In this document: positions 51,419-60,953 of the stretch, in pieces
Layout of the letters: each line of letters opens with the position of its first letter
Numbering within the stretch: the stretch's first letter is position 1
Source of the DNA: JBHIBC01 sp046758905
Lineage (GTDB): Bacteria > Acidobacteriota > Polarisedimenticolia > Gp22-AA2
Direction of reading: 5' to 3'
NCBI GenBank assembly: GCA_046758905.1
Contig: JBHIBC010000002.1
Coordinates: forward strand, 1 to 64,000
DNA length: 64,000 nucleotides
Program-made: the position numbers and the translations under genes
Notes under the pieces: model-generated
Seen by the model: the letters and a program-made list of their open reading frames with translations, nothing else
Databases searched by the model: none
Told to the model about the DNA's origin: nothing

Positions 51419-53886
51419 CCCGCCTCCGGCCGGGCGGCCGTGCCGCGCCGGGCGCTCGCCTCCGGCTCCTGTCTCCAGTCGTCGCGGCGCTGCTCGGGAC
51501 GGCCGTGCCGCTGCTCTCGCCGCCCGCGGGCGCCGCGTCGGGGCGGTCGCCGGCCGAGGAGGCGGAGGACGAAGAGGTCGAGATCGTCGAGGAGGAGATC
51601 ACGCCCCTCGGCTTCTCGAGGGCCGGCTGGGAGCGGCAGCGCGCGCTCGAGGGCCGGCTCGCCTCCCTGCTCAAGCCGACGCGGATCGCGAGGACCCTCC
51701 GAAGGCTCACGGCCCGGCCGCACCGCGCCGGGACCGCCGACTCCGAGCGCGTCGCCCGCTGGATCCTGTCCGAGGCGGAGCGCGCCGGCCTCGAGGCCGA
51801 GATCGTCCCCTACCTCTTCTACAACTCGCACCCCGGCCCCCGGTCGATCCGCCTGACCGCCCCCGTGGAGCGGGCCCTATCCCTGGAGGAGGACCGGATC
51901 GAGGAGGACCCCTTCGCGAGGGCGCCGTGGAAGCACCGCGCCTTCTGCGCCTACAGCGGGTCGGGAACCGCCGAGGGCGAGGTGGTGTACGTCGGGCAGG
52001 GGACGGTGGAGGACTTCGGCGCGCTGGACGAGAGCGCGATCTCCCTCGAGGGGCGCGTCGCCCTGATGCGCTACTTCGGCGAGGAGGAGGGGACGAAGGT
52101 GCTGCGGGCCCGGGAGCGCGGCGCGGTGGCGGTCGTCCTGTACGCCGACCCGCTGGAGGACGGCTTCGTGCACGGCGAGGTCTACCCGAAGGGGAACTGG
52201 CGGCCGCCGGGAGGGATCATGCGCCGCTCGGTCATCGCCACGCCGTACGACGGCGACCCGCTCAGCCCGGGGTGGGCCGCGACCCCCGGCGCGCGGCGCC
52301 TCGAACCCGGCGAGATCGAGGGGCTGCCGCGGATCCCGGTGCTGCCGATCTCCTACCGCGCCGCCGCCGTCGTCCTCTCGCACCTCGGAGGGCCCCGCGC
52401 CCCGGACAGGATGCAGGGGGCGATCGTGCGCGGGGACGGCGGAGCCCGCCCGCTGGAGTACCGGCTGGGCCCGGGGCCGGCGCGGCTCCGTCTCTCCGTC
52501 CAGATGGACGAGAGGACGGACACCATCCTTGACGTCATCGTCAGGGTACCGGGGGAAGCCGAGCCGGAAGCCTGGGTGATCCTCGGGACCCATCACGACG
52601 CCTGGATCTACGGCGCGGGAGACCCATCTAGCGGCACCGCTGCGGACCTGGAGATCGTGAGGGCGCTCGGGGATCTCCGGCGGGAGGGCTGGCGGCCGCG
52701 GCGCACGATCGTGCTGGCGTTCTGGGACGCGGAGGAGATGAACCTGGGCGGATCCGCGGAGTGGGTGGAGGAGCACGCCGAGCAGCTGCGCGAGAAGGGC
52801 GTGGCGGCGATCAACATGGACTCCGCGGTGTTCAACGGCGAGCGGCCGCTCTACGTGGCGGCGAGCCCGGCGCTCCACACCTTGTTCCGCGAGGCGGCGG
52901 ACGTGGTGCCTGCCCCGGCCGCGGAAGGGAGCCTGTGGGCGAGCTGGCTGCGGATGCAGAACGAGGCGCGCGGGCAGGGCTCGGTGGACGGGCACGGCCC
53001 CGACTACGACCCGTCGGAGCCCTTCGAGCGGCCGTACATCGACCCGATCCCGCTCGGGGACGACCAGACTCCGTTCGTGGTGCGTGCGGGGCTGCCCGGG
53101 AGCGACATGTACTACGGCGCCGACTACGGCATGTACCACTCGCTGTACGAGGATTACCACTGGATGACGACGATCGTCGACCCGAACTTCGCCCATCACT
53201 GGGTCATGGCGCTGCTGCACGGGGTCCTCGGGCTGCGCCTGGCGATGGCCGAGGTCCTGCCGCTCGACCCCGAGGTGAGCGCCGCGGCCTGGGAGGACGC
53301 CCTGGCCGATCTCGAGGGGCGTGCCGCGGCGCTGGGGGTCGACGCCGGGATCTTCGGACCGGTGCGAGAGGCCCTCGTACGGTTCTCCGACGCGGCCCGG
53401 ACGTTCGGCGAGAGGCGCGACTCCGTCCTCCACGAGGCGCGCTGGGAGGCGGGGGCCCACCCGGATGCCCTGACGGCGGTCAACGCGGGCGTCGCGGCGG
53501 CCGCGCGCGCGTTCTACCTGGAGGACGGTCTGCCCGACCATCCCTACGACCGCGGCCTGTGGGTCGCCCCCTCGCGGGCGGTTCCGGGCCTGCGCGACGC
53601 GCGCCTTCCGGGCCTGCGCTGGGCGCTCGAGCTGGGGCGGGAGGGGGAGCTCCCGCGCCAAGTGGAGATCTACGCGCGCGCGCTCGATGAGGCGGCGCGG
53701 CAGCTGACCGGCGCCGCCGAGCTCGTGGCCGGGCTCCCGCGGGAGGCGCAGGCGAGCGAGCCTGCGCCGGCCGAGGCGGGGGATCCCGGCGCCCGGCCCG
53801 CGACCCCCGGCGGACGGCCCGCCGCCCCTCCCGAGGCGGCCGGGGAGCCCGAACGCGGCTCCGCCACGCGCTCCTCCGGCGACTGA
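51415..53886 (+). CDS. M28B zinc peptidase, glutamate carboxypeptidase II type
   Basis: An 823-residue exported metallopeptidase. The signal peptide (LLSPVVAALLGTAVPLLSPPAG) is followed by a PA-like insert (about 180-330). The M28 catalytic domain has WVILGTHHDAWIYGAGDPSSG, VLAFWDAEEMNLGGSAEW and the downstream zinc ligand regions, and a helical TFR-dimerisation-like domain ends it. Together they match the PSMA/NAALADase architecture (usual length 700-750). The TTG at 51415 overlaps the upstream stop and starts the signal peptide. The C-terminal 45 residues are Pro/Ala-rich. It ends one base from the convergent aminotransferase gene. Confidence 0.9.
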   Translation: MTRLRPGGRAAPGARLRLLSPVVAALLGTAVPLLSPPAGAASGRSPAEEAEDEEVEIVEEEITPLGFSRAGWERQRALEGRLASLLKPTRIARTLRRLTARPHRAGTADSERVARWILSEAERAGLEAEIVPYLFYNSHPGPRSIRLTAPVERALSLEEDRIEEDPFARAPWKHRAFCAYSGSGTAEGEVVYVGQGTVEDFGALDESAISLEGRVALMRYFGEEEGTKVLRARERGAVAVVLYADPLEDGFVHGEVYPKGNWRPPGGIMRRSVIATPYDGDPLSPGWAATPGARRLEPGEIEGLPRIPVLPISYRAAAVVLSHLGGPRAPDRMQGAIVRGDGGARPLEYRLGPGPARLRLSVQMDERTDTILDVIVRVPGEAEPEAWVILGTHHDAWIYGAGDPSSGTAADLEIVRALGDLRREGWRPRRTIVLAFWDAEEMNLGGSAEWVEEHAEQLREKGVAAINMDSAVFNGERPLYVAASPALHTLFREAADVVPAPAAEGSLWASWLRMQNEARGQGSVDGHGPDYDPSEPFERPYIDPIPLGDDQTPFVVRAGLPGSDMYYGADYGMYHSLYEDYHWMTTIVDPNFAHHWVMALLHGVLGLRLAMAEVLPLDPEVSAAAWEDALADLEGRAAALGVDAGIFGPVREALVRFSDAARTFGERRDSVLHEARWEAGAHPDALTAVNAGVAAAARAFYLEDGLPDHPYDRGLWVAPSRAVPGLRDARLPGLRWALELGREGELPRQVEIYARALDEAARQLTGAAELVAGLPREAQASEPAPAEAGDPGARPATPGGRPAAPPEAAGEPERGSATRSSGD

Positions 53887-53887
53887 C

Positions 53888-55219
53888 TCAGCGCAGGCTC
53901 GCCGCGACCTCCTCGAACGCCTTCAGGTTAGCCTCGACGTCCTCCTCCGTATGGACGATGGAGACGGTCCAGACGTCGCCGCCGAAGTGGTGGGCCGGCA
54001 GGACGCCCCGGTTCATCATGGCGAACCACCAGTGGCGGAAGGTCTCCTCGTCCGCCGTCATGAACTCCCGGTAGCTCCTGAGGGGCCGATCGGTGAAGGT
54101 AATCATGCCGCAGGGGCCGACCCGGTTGATCTGCGCCCTCAGCTCGTGCTCCCGGGCGATCGTCCTGTAGCCGTCCGCGAGCCTGCGGCTGAGGTCGGAC
54201 GTCCTCCTGTACGCCTCGGGCGTCAGCAGGTCGCGCAGGACGACCCTGGCGACGTTCAGGACCAGAGGGTTGGCGGCGAAGGTGCCGACCTGGATCACCT
54301 GTCCGCTGCTGACCACCTGCATGATCTCCTCGTCCGCCCCGACGGCGCCGAGCGGAAGCCCGCCGGCCAGCGCCTTGGCGGTGCAGACGATATCGGGCCT
54401 AATGCCGTAGTACTCGGTCGCGCCGCCGGGAGCGATCTTGCAGCCGGTCTTGACCTCGTCGAAGATCAGCAGCGCCCCGTTCTCGTGGCAGAGATCGCGC
54501 AGCTCCCGGAAGAACCCCTCCTCCGGCTCGATGCAGCCGCAATCCATCATGATCGGTTCGGTGATCACGGCCGCGATCTGGTTGACGTGACGGGCGAACA
54601 GATCCTTCACGGAGTCGAGGTTGTTGAAGACCGCCATCAGCGTCAGGGCGTAGGTCTCCTCGGGGATCCCCTCGGAGGCCGGGACGCGGGCGCCCCGATC
54701 CGCGCGGCCGAGCTGCCGGAGCAGGGCGCTGGTGGTCACCAGGGTCTGGTCGTTGTGGCCGTGGTAATGTCCCTCGAACTTGACGATGTACTTCTTGGAT
54801 GTGTAGCCGCGCGCGATCCGCAACGCGGTCATCGTCGCCTCGGTCCCGGTGTTGACGAAGCGCCACTGCCCGTGGCCGAACCGCGAGGCGAGCAGCCCCG
54901 CGACCTCCTGCTCCAGCAGGTGCGGCATGCAGAAGAGCGTGCCGCGCTCCGCCTGCTCCGTCAGCGCGGCGACGACCTCGGGATGGGCGTGGCCCACGAA
55001 CTGGCTGCCCATGTTGAGCATGAAGTCGATGTACTCGTTGCCGTCGAGGTCGTAGATGCGCGAGCCCCGGGCGCGTGCCGCGAACATCGGATAGGGGTCC
55101 ATGAAGCGGAAGTTCCCCGACGCCCCGCCCGGGACACGCTCGCGCGCCCTCTCCCAGGCCTCGCGGGAGGTGGGGGTCCTGCCGATCCACTGATCGATCG
55201 CCTTCGCCTTGTCCGACAT
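53888..55219 (-). CDS. class III (GSAM-like) aminotransferase
   Basis: A 443-residue PLP enzyme of the glutamate-1-semialdehyde aminomutase group. Cofactor residues are in GALLIFDEVKTGCKI (Asp) and CTAKALAGGLPLGAVG (Lys); RFVNTGTEATMTALRIARG is the phosphate-binding site. No haem synthesis gene is adjacent, so a transaminase of other specificity cannot be excluded. It is the second superfamily member in the window (the other is at 7854). AGGAG lies about ten bases upstream of ATG 55219. It is transcribed alone and convergent to the M28 gene. Confidence 0.87.
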   Translation of the reverse strand: MSDKAKAIDQWIGRTPTSREAWERARERVPGGASGNFRFMDPYPMFAARARGSRIYDLDGNEYIDFMLNMGSQFVGHAHPEVVAALTEQAERGTLFCMPHLLEQEVAGLLASRFGHGQWRFVNTGTEATMTALRIARGYTSKKYIVKFEGHYHGHNDQTLVTTSALLRQLGRADRGARVPASEGIPEETYALTLMAVFNNLDSVKDLFARHVNQIAAVITEPIMMDCGCIEPEEGFFRELRDLCHENGALLIFDEVKTGCKIAPGGATEYYGIRPDIVCTAKALAGGLPLGAVGADEEIMQVVSSGQVIQVGTFAANPLVLNVARVVLRDLLTPEAYRRTSDLSRRLADGYRTIAREHELRAQINRVGPCGMITFTDRPLRSYREFMTADEETFRHWWFAMMNRGVLPAHHFGGDVWTVSIVHTEEDVEANLKAFEEVAASLR

Positions 55220-55563
55220 CTTCGATGACTCCTATCCATGGTGCAGGGATGATCCCATCCTGGAAATGAAATCTCCCGCTGTTCGCGCCGCCGGGGCACA
55301 GGCGCCCGCTCTCCCCCGGCGGCTCTAGACCCCGCCGCGGGCCCTCGCCGGACGACCGCTAGGTGTCGTCGTGCAGGTGCTCGATCTTTCGAGGGTAGCT
55401 CGACAGGTGGGGACACTCGTCCGGCCGCGGCGCGCTGCGCCCGGCCGCCCAACGGTGCGTTCCCCGGTCCGTTCCGATCACCGGCGATTCCCGGAAGCCT
55501 ACGTCATGCTAGCCCGCCCCGGGGGGCGGGTGTCAAGGACGACGCCCGCGGGGGGCGAGGGTC
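55220..55563. other. intergenic stretch
   Basis: No coding frame with plausible composition and no RNA gene is seen. The block separates the starts of the aminotransferase (55219, minus) from the end of the kinase gene (55564, minus) and must hold the aminotransferase promoter. I could not pick out a convincing hexamer pair. Confidence 0.5.
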
Positions 55564-58269
55564 TCAGCCCTGCACGGGGCTCGCGGGTCGCCCCTCGAGC
55601 GCTTCCCGCACCCTGCGGATCAGGAGATCGGAGGAGAACGGCTTCTGTATGAAGGATACCCCCACGTCGAGGACCCCCTGCCGCGCGATCGAGTCCCCGG
55701 TGTATCCCGACATGAACAGGACCTTCACCTCAGGCCGCAGGGCCGCCACCTGCCTCGCCAGGGCCGGCCCCGCGATCTCCGGCATCACGACGTCGGTCAG
55801 CAGCAGGTGGATGGCGCCGGCGTGACGCCGGCACAGTTGCAGGGCCTCGCGACCGTTTCTGGCCTCCAGGACCGTGTAGCCAATCGATCGAAGCGTATCC
55901 CCGATGAGCGCCCGCACGCACCCCTCGTCCTCGGCCAGGAGGACCGTCTCGGTGCCGCGCTGCGGGCGGCCGGATCGCCCGGCCCGCGCCCTCGGCGCGG
56001 CGACCTCCTCGTCGACCCGGGGGAGGTAGATCTTGAAGGTGCTGCCGCGCCCGGGCTCACTGTAGGCCCAGATGTTGCCGCCGCTCTGCTTGACGATGCC
56101 GTACACGGTGGACAGGCCCAGCCCGGTGCCCTTGCCGACCTCCTTCGTCGTGAAGAACGGCTCGAAGGCGCGCGCCGCGACCTCCGGGCTCATTCCGTGG
56201 CCGCTGTCGCTGACCGCGAGCATCGCGAAATCGCCGACGCGGGCGCCCACGTGGCGATCGGCGTAGAGCTGGTCGAGGGTGACGTTCGTGGTCTCGATCG
56301 TGACCTCGCCGCCCCCGGGCATGGCGTCGCGGGCGTTGACGATCAGATTGACGATCACCTGCTCGATCTGGCCGGGGTCGGTCCTGACGTGCCACAGGTC
56401 CGGGGCCAGCACCGTGCGGACCCGGATGTCCTCGCCGATCAGGCGACGCAGCATCGGCGCCAGGGCGGTCGCGATCCGGTTGAGGTCGAGGACCTTCGGA
56501 TCGAGGACCTGCCGGCGGCTGAAGGCGAGCAGCTGACGGGTCAGGGAGGCCGCCCGCTCCGCGGCGCCCCGGATGCCCTCGATCCCCTTCCTGTGGGGTC
56601 CGCCGTCCTTGGCCAGGCGGCGCCGCAGGATCTCGCAGTGGCCGAGGATGACGGTGAGCATGTTGTTGAAGTCGTGCGCGACCCCGCCCGCCAGCTTCCC
56701 GATCGCCTCCATTTTCTGCGACTGGCGCAGTTGATGCTCCAGGGAGAGCTCGCGCTCGTGCCTGCGGTAGCTGTCGTAGAGGACGCTCGCCAGGTGGGCC
56801 AGGACCTCGAGCTGGTCCCGCTCCGCGGCGGAGTACCCGTCCGGCCGGTTGGCCACGGCGATCATCCCGACCACCTCCTCCCGCTTCAGCATGGGGGCGC
56901 CGAGGAAGCAGCGCAGCGGCGGATGGCCCCGGGGGAGTCCGGCCGCCCGCGGGTCGGCGGACGGGTCGTTGCTCAGGACCGACCTGCGGCCGGTGATCAC
57001 GCTCCCGAACAGGTTGTCGAAGCTGGTGAACTCGAGGTAGCCGGCCTCGCGATAACCCCGCAGGGCCCGCTCGTAGAACTCCCGGTTGACCGCCGCATCC
57101 CACTCGATCCCCTCGTGCGCCAGGATGCGCAGGACCGGCCCGTCGACGACGACGCCGAGAAAGCCGAACTCGCTGTCCGTCTGGCTGAGCGCGGCGCGGA
57201 GGATCAGGGCCGTCGCCTCGCGCCACTCCCCCCTCTCGAGAAAGGCCACCATGGCGTCGTTGATCGCCTGGAGCTGCTCCGTCCTGCCGCGCAGCTCCCG
57301 CTCCGCGCGGTTCCTCTCGGCCAGCTCGCGCGCGTGGGCCAGCATCGAGGAGATCGTCTGGGCGAAGCCGGCCGCGAGCACCGCGTCCTCCTGCGAGAAC
57401 GGCTCCCCGCTCTTCTTCTCCGACAGGTACACGCGCCCGAAGATCCGTCCCCCCTTCACGATCGGCACGGCGAGCAGGGTCTTCATCGGCGGGTGGCGGG
57501 GAGGCAGCCCGACCGCGCGCGGGTGCCGCGAGATGTCGTCCACTATCAGCGCCTGGCCGGCTTCGATGACCAGCCCGAGCAGGCCGTGCCCCTGCGGCAG
57601 CCCGCCGATCTCCTCGGCCTGCGCATCGCTCATCCCTGCGAAGACGAAATCGTCCTGTCGCCCCTCCTTATTCAGGATCGCGGCAGCCGCGTAACGCGCC
57701 TGGAGCAGCGCGGCGAGGATCTCGATCCCCTCGCGGAGCAGCGCCCTGGTCTCGGTCGATTTCGCCAGCAGGGCCAGGAGCCTGCGGTAGCTCGAGTTGA
57801 GATCCTGCAGGTGATCGATGCCGGCGCCCAGCTCCACGACCCTGCGCTCGGAGTCGACGCATTGGAGCCGGCTCTGCTCGAGCTGGCCGGCCTGAGACTG
57901 CAGGCGGGCCGCGAGAAGGCCCGAGCGCGTCACGACCCCGAGGAACGCGCCCGACTCGTCGATGACCGGGAGGGCCTCGGCCCGCGCCTCGTCCATGTCC
58001 CGCAGGACATCCTCCAGCTCGGCATCCGCGCGGACCGCGGGCGGCGAGGGTCTGGGGATCAGGTCGGCGAAGATCCGCCCCGGGAGGCTCACCGGGTCGG
58101 CGTCGGTCACGAGGCCGAGAAAGGTCGTGCCGCGGCCGCCGCCCGGATCCTCGTCGAAGACCGCGTAGATGCTCGGCCGCGACGGGTCGCGCTGCAGGTC
58201 CCGCGGGCGCATGTGCGCCGTCACCGTCACGACCCGCCCGCTGAGGCTGCCGCGGGCCGTGGCCGTCAC
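55564..58269 (-). CDS. hybrid sensor histidine kinase with CBS and GAF domains
   Basis: A 901-residue soluble sensor kinase. In order it has a CBS-domain pair (about 15-120), a GAF domain (about 165-315) and a second GAF domain (about 335-505). HisKA follows with His 532 in GGVAHDFNNML, then HATPase (about 625-750, VNLIVNARDAMPGG and TGLGLS) and a C-terminal receiver with Asp 826 (LLTDVVMPEI) and Lys 876. There is no membrane segment. The CBS pair suggests an adenine nucleotide or similar ligand as input. GTG 58269 overlaps the stop of the small gene upstream (GTGA). No output regulator gene is near, as expected for a hybrid kinase. Confidence 0.9.
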   Translation of the reverse strand: MTATARGSLSGRVVTVTAHMRPRDLQRDPSRPSIYAVFDEDPGGGRGTTFLGLVTDADPVSLPGRIFADLIPRPSPPAVRADAELEDVLRDMDEARAEALPVIDESGAFLGVVTRSGLLAARLQSQAGQLEQSRLQCVDSERRVVELGAGIDHLQDLNSSYRRLLALLAKSTETRALLREGIEILAALLQARYAAAAILNKEGRQDDFVFAGMSDAQAEEIGGLPQGHGLLGLVIEAGQALIVDDISRHPRAVGLPPRHPPMKTLLAVPIVKGGRIFGRVYLSEKKSGEPFSQEDAVLAAGFAQTISSMLAHARELAERNRAERELRGRTEQLQAINDAMVAFLERGEWREATALILRAALSQTDSEFGFLGVVVDGPVLRILAHEGIEWDAAVNREFYERALRGYREAGYLEFTSFDNLFGSVITGRRSVLSNDPSADPRAAGLPRGHPPLRCFLGAPMLKREEVVGMIAVANRPDGYSAAERDQLEVLAHLASVLYDSYRRHERELSLEHQLRQSQKMEAIGKLAGGVAHDFNNMLTVILGHCEILRRRLAKDGGPHRKGIEGIRGAAERAASLTRQLLAFSRRQVLDPKVLDLNRIATALAPMLRRLIGEDIRVRTVLAPDLWHVRTDPGQIEQVIVNLIVNARDAMPGGGEVTIETTNVTLDQLYADRHVGARVGDFAMLAVSDSGHGMSPEVAARAFEPFFTTKEVGKGTGLGLSTVYGIVKQSGGNIWAYSEPGRGSTFKIYLPRVDEEVAAPRARAGRSGRPQRGTETVLLAEDEGCVRALIGDTLRSIGYTVLEARNGREALQLCRRHAGAIHLLLTDVVMPEIAGPALARQVAALRPEVKVLFMSGYTGDSIARQGVLDVGVSFIQKPFSSDLLIRRVREALEGRPASPVQG

Positions 58270-58610
58270 GGCAGGTTCTCCTCCAGCCACACCTCCGCCT
58301 CCAGATCCAGGTGCAGGATCTCCTCCGGGCCCATGTAGGGCTTGATCACCGTCTGGATGAACTCGGTGAGCCTGTCCCTGCTGATCCGCCTGAGTATCGC
58401 GGAGCGGATGAGGATGTTCGAGATCACGTCGTCCCGGATCTCGAGGTGATCGAACTGGTGCGACGACAGCAGCTCGATCGCCCTGCGCATCGCGACGCAA
58501 CCGATGGGCGCTTTCCTGCCCAGCACCAGGGCGTCGTGTATGGGCGGGATGGAGAATTCCTTCAGCCGGACCCTGATGGCGTGGCTGTTTCGGGGCGACG
58601 GTCTTCTCAT
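58266..58610 (-). CDS. small hypothetical protein coupled to the hybrid kinase
   Basis: A 114-residue protein, alpha/beta in look, with RLKEFSIPPIHDALVLGRKA, MRRAIELLSSHQFDHLEI and RLTEFIQTVIKPYMGPEEI. I recognise no family. It may be a sensory or adaptor component for the kinase, since its stop overlaps the kinase start and both are on one transcript. GGGAGG lies eight bases upstream of ATG 58610. The frame is open further upstream to 59102 but that part looks noncoding. Confidence 0.68.
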   Translation of the reverse strand: MRRPSPRNSHAIRVRLKEFSIPPIHDALVLGRKAPIGCVAMRRAIELLSSHQFDHLEIRDDVISNILIRSAILRRISRDRLTEFIQTVIKPYMGPEEILHLDLEAEVWLEENLP

Positions 58611-59013
58611 GACGAGGCCTCCCGTATGCCGGCGCCCTGCCCGCCTCTTCAACCGAGGAGTCGGCGGGCGCGCGGGTGACTGGACGACGAGACGGCGCGG
58701 GTCAAGTCGCGAACGGTGACGGGATTCACGACGGAAGCCATAGAAGGTAGGTGCGGAATGAGCCGTGAGACTTCGCGTATCGGGTGACGCAATACATTGC
58801 CCCTCTGCAATCGCCCGGGAGCCGGCGCCGCTCCCGCGACACGCCACCGCCCCGTCGCCGCCCGCGACCGCCCGGTCCCGGGGCGGCGAGGTGGCGGCTT
58901 TTCTACCATATTCGCTCGGGCCCGTAAAGACCGGCGGCAGGAGCGGGACGGGTCGATCCCGCCGCGGACCCGAGGCCGGCTCCGGGCGCGAGCGGGGCCT
59001 GCTCCGGCCCGCC
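58611..59013. other. intergenic stretch upstream of the kinase operon
   Basis: No gene is supported here. The frames that remain open have shuffled, low-complexity composition. The kinase operon promoter should lie in it. A TTGACC hexamer near 58702 on the minus strand is the only hint, and no matching minus-10 is evident. Confidence 0.45.
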
Positions 59014-60864
59014 CTAATCGACGCCCTCGCGCCGGTGGAGCCTATCGATCTGCTTGCCGTACGCGACCACCAGATCGCGGCGGGTGAAGGCGCCGAGGAC
59101 ATCCGGGACGGCGCGGCTGCGGACGACGATGACCGAGTCGGTCTGACGGTTGGAGAGGAGCTGGGCGGCGTAGGCGAGGTCGTCGGCGGGGGTGAGGGGG
59201 CCGAGCACCTTCTTCATGACGGTGCGGACCGTATTCCCCTCCTGGGACTGTTCCGAGACCAGGGCCCGGCGCACGTCCTCGATCGACAGTTCGCCCACCA
59301 GGCCGCCTCCCTCGCTCAGGACGGGGAAGGTGTTCTGGGTGGAATCGGACGCGAGCCGCACCACCGAGGGGAGGGTGTCGTTCTCCCTCACGGTGAGGAA
59401 CTTCGACCTGGACGGCTCCCAGCAGTCCCGCACCTTGGCCTGTCGCAACACCTCGACCGCGAACGAGCCGAGGTGGGCGGGGGAGTCGGCGCGGCTGGGG
59501 ACCTGGTTCTCGTACAGCTTGATCCAGGGCGGCGTGAACATGAAGGCGATGGTGGCCACCAGCAGCGAGGGGACCAGCAGCCCGTACGATCCGGTCATCT
59601 CCATCACCATGATCACCGAGGCGAAGGGCACCCTGGCCACGCCCGCGAAGAACCCCCCCATCCCGACCAGGATGCAGGCGGCGGGCTCAGGGGCCACCAA
59701 GGGGACGAACTGCGTCGCCGCCTGCCCGAACGCGGCCCCCAGCGCGCCGCCGATGACCAGCGAGGGGCCGAACACGCCCCCGCTCCCGCCGCTGGAGATG
59801 GTCAGGGAGGTCGCGATGATCTTGACGGCGGCGAACAGGAGCAGGAAGCCGATGGCGTGGCTTCCATCGATCGCTTCCTGGATGTAGCCGTACCCCATGC
59901 CGAGGGCCTGGGGGAAGAAGGCGGCGATGACCCCGAGCGCCAGGGCGCCCGCCGCCGGCCTGAGCCAGCGGGGCATGGGCAGCCGCTTGAAGACCCGTTC
60001 CCTGAAGCCGTAGAAGATCCGGGGGTAGAGGTTCCCCACGAGGGCGCAGAAGAGCCCCAGGACGGCATAGACCAGCAGCTGCCGCGGCTCGTGGAATGAG
60101 ATGGGCGGTGTCTCGAACAGAAAGCCCCAGCCGGCGTAAGTGGAGTAGATGGAGTACCCGGTGATGGCGGAGATCAGGCTAGGGAGGAGGACCTCGTACT
60201 CGAAGTCGGGCTTGCTGTAGGGCACCTCGGCGGCGAACAGCGCCGCCCCGAGGGGCGCCCGGAAGATGCTCCCGATGCCCCCGGCTACGCCCGCCATCAT
60301 CAGGATGCGCCGGTCGTGGTTGGTGAGCTTGAGGGTGTCGGCCACGAAGGACCCGAAGCCGGCGCCGATCTGGGCGATCGGCCCCTCGCGGCCGCCCGAG
60401 CCGCCCGAGCCGATGGTGATGGCCGAGGCGACCGCCTTCACGGCCGGGACCCGGCGGCGGATCTTCCCGCGCAGGTGGTGGAACGATCGGACGACCGCGT
60501 CGGTGCCGTGCCCCTCGGCCTCCGGCGCCAGGCCGTAGACCAGCGCGCCGGATAGCAGGCCGCCGGCCAGCAGCGAGACCGGCAGCATCCAGGGGTGCTC
60601 CGGGAGGTATCCCGGCCCGCCTTCGGTGCCGCTCCCCGGAGGGAGAAAGGTGCCGATCCCCTCGAGCATCACCCACTGGCACAGCCGGAACATGAGGTCG
60701 AACAGGATGGCGCCGATCCCCGAGACGGTGCCGACCAGGATGCTGAGCAGGATCCAGCGCCCGTGATGGCTCAGGTTCGGGTCGAGGAAAGGGTCGAAGG
60801 GACGGGCGAACCAATCCAGCCGCACCGCGGTAATTTTCGATCCGATTTCCTTCCATCCTCGCAT
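59014..60864 (-). CDS. ClC-type chloride channel/transporter with CBS domains
   Basis: A 616-residue ClC protein with about 12 membrane helices and a C-terminal CBS pair (about 475-600). The selectivity-filter region has IGSGGSGGREGPIAQIGAG, where the gating glutamate is the E in GREGP. The second filter segment is GGSGGVFGPSLVIGGALGAAFG, and GVARVPFASVIMVMEMTGSY ends the core. The first filter motif is GSGGSGG rather than GSGIP, so its anion preference may differ. It is transcribed alone; the divergent antiporter gene starts 90 bases from its own start. Confidence 0.93.
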   Translation of the reverse strand: MRGWKEIGSKITAVRLDWFARPFDPFLDPNLSHHGRWILLSILVGTVSGIGAILFDLMFRLCQWVMLEGIGTFLPPGSGTEGGPGYLPEHPWMLPVSLLAGGLLSGALVYGLAPEAEGHGTDAVVRSFHHLRGKIRRRVPAVKAVASAITIGSGGSGGREGPIAQIGAGFGSFVADTLKLTNHDRRILMMAGVAGGIGSIFRAPLGAALFAAEVPYSKPDFEYEVLLPSLISAITGYSIYSTYAGWGFLFETPPISFHEPRQLLVYAVLGLFCALVGNLYPRIFYGFRERVFKRLPMPRWLRPAAGALALGVIAAFFPQALGMGYGYIQEAIDGSHAIGFLLLFAAVKIIATSLTISSGGSGGVFGPSLVIGGALGAAFGQAATQFVPLVAPEPAACILVGMGGFFAGVARVPFASVIMVMEMTGSYGLLVPSLLVATIAFMFTPPWIKLYENQVPSRADSPAHLGSFAVEVLRQAKVRDCWEPSRSKFLTVRENDTLPSVVRLASDSTQNTFPVLSEGGGLVGELSIEDVRRALVSEQSQEGNTVRTVMKKVLGPLTPADDLAYAAQLLSNRQTDSVIVVRSRAVPDVLGAFTRRDLVVAYGKQIDRLHRREGVD

Positions 60865-60953
60865 AAGATGCCACTTCTACTCGACTCGCGGGCGATTGGC
60901 AAGCCCGCGCCGCGCGGGAGCGCATGAACGGGAGGCCGGGAGGTGCGACGCTC

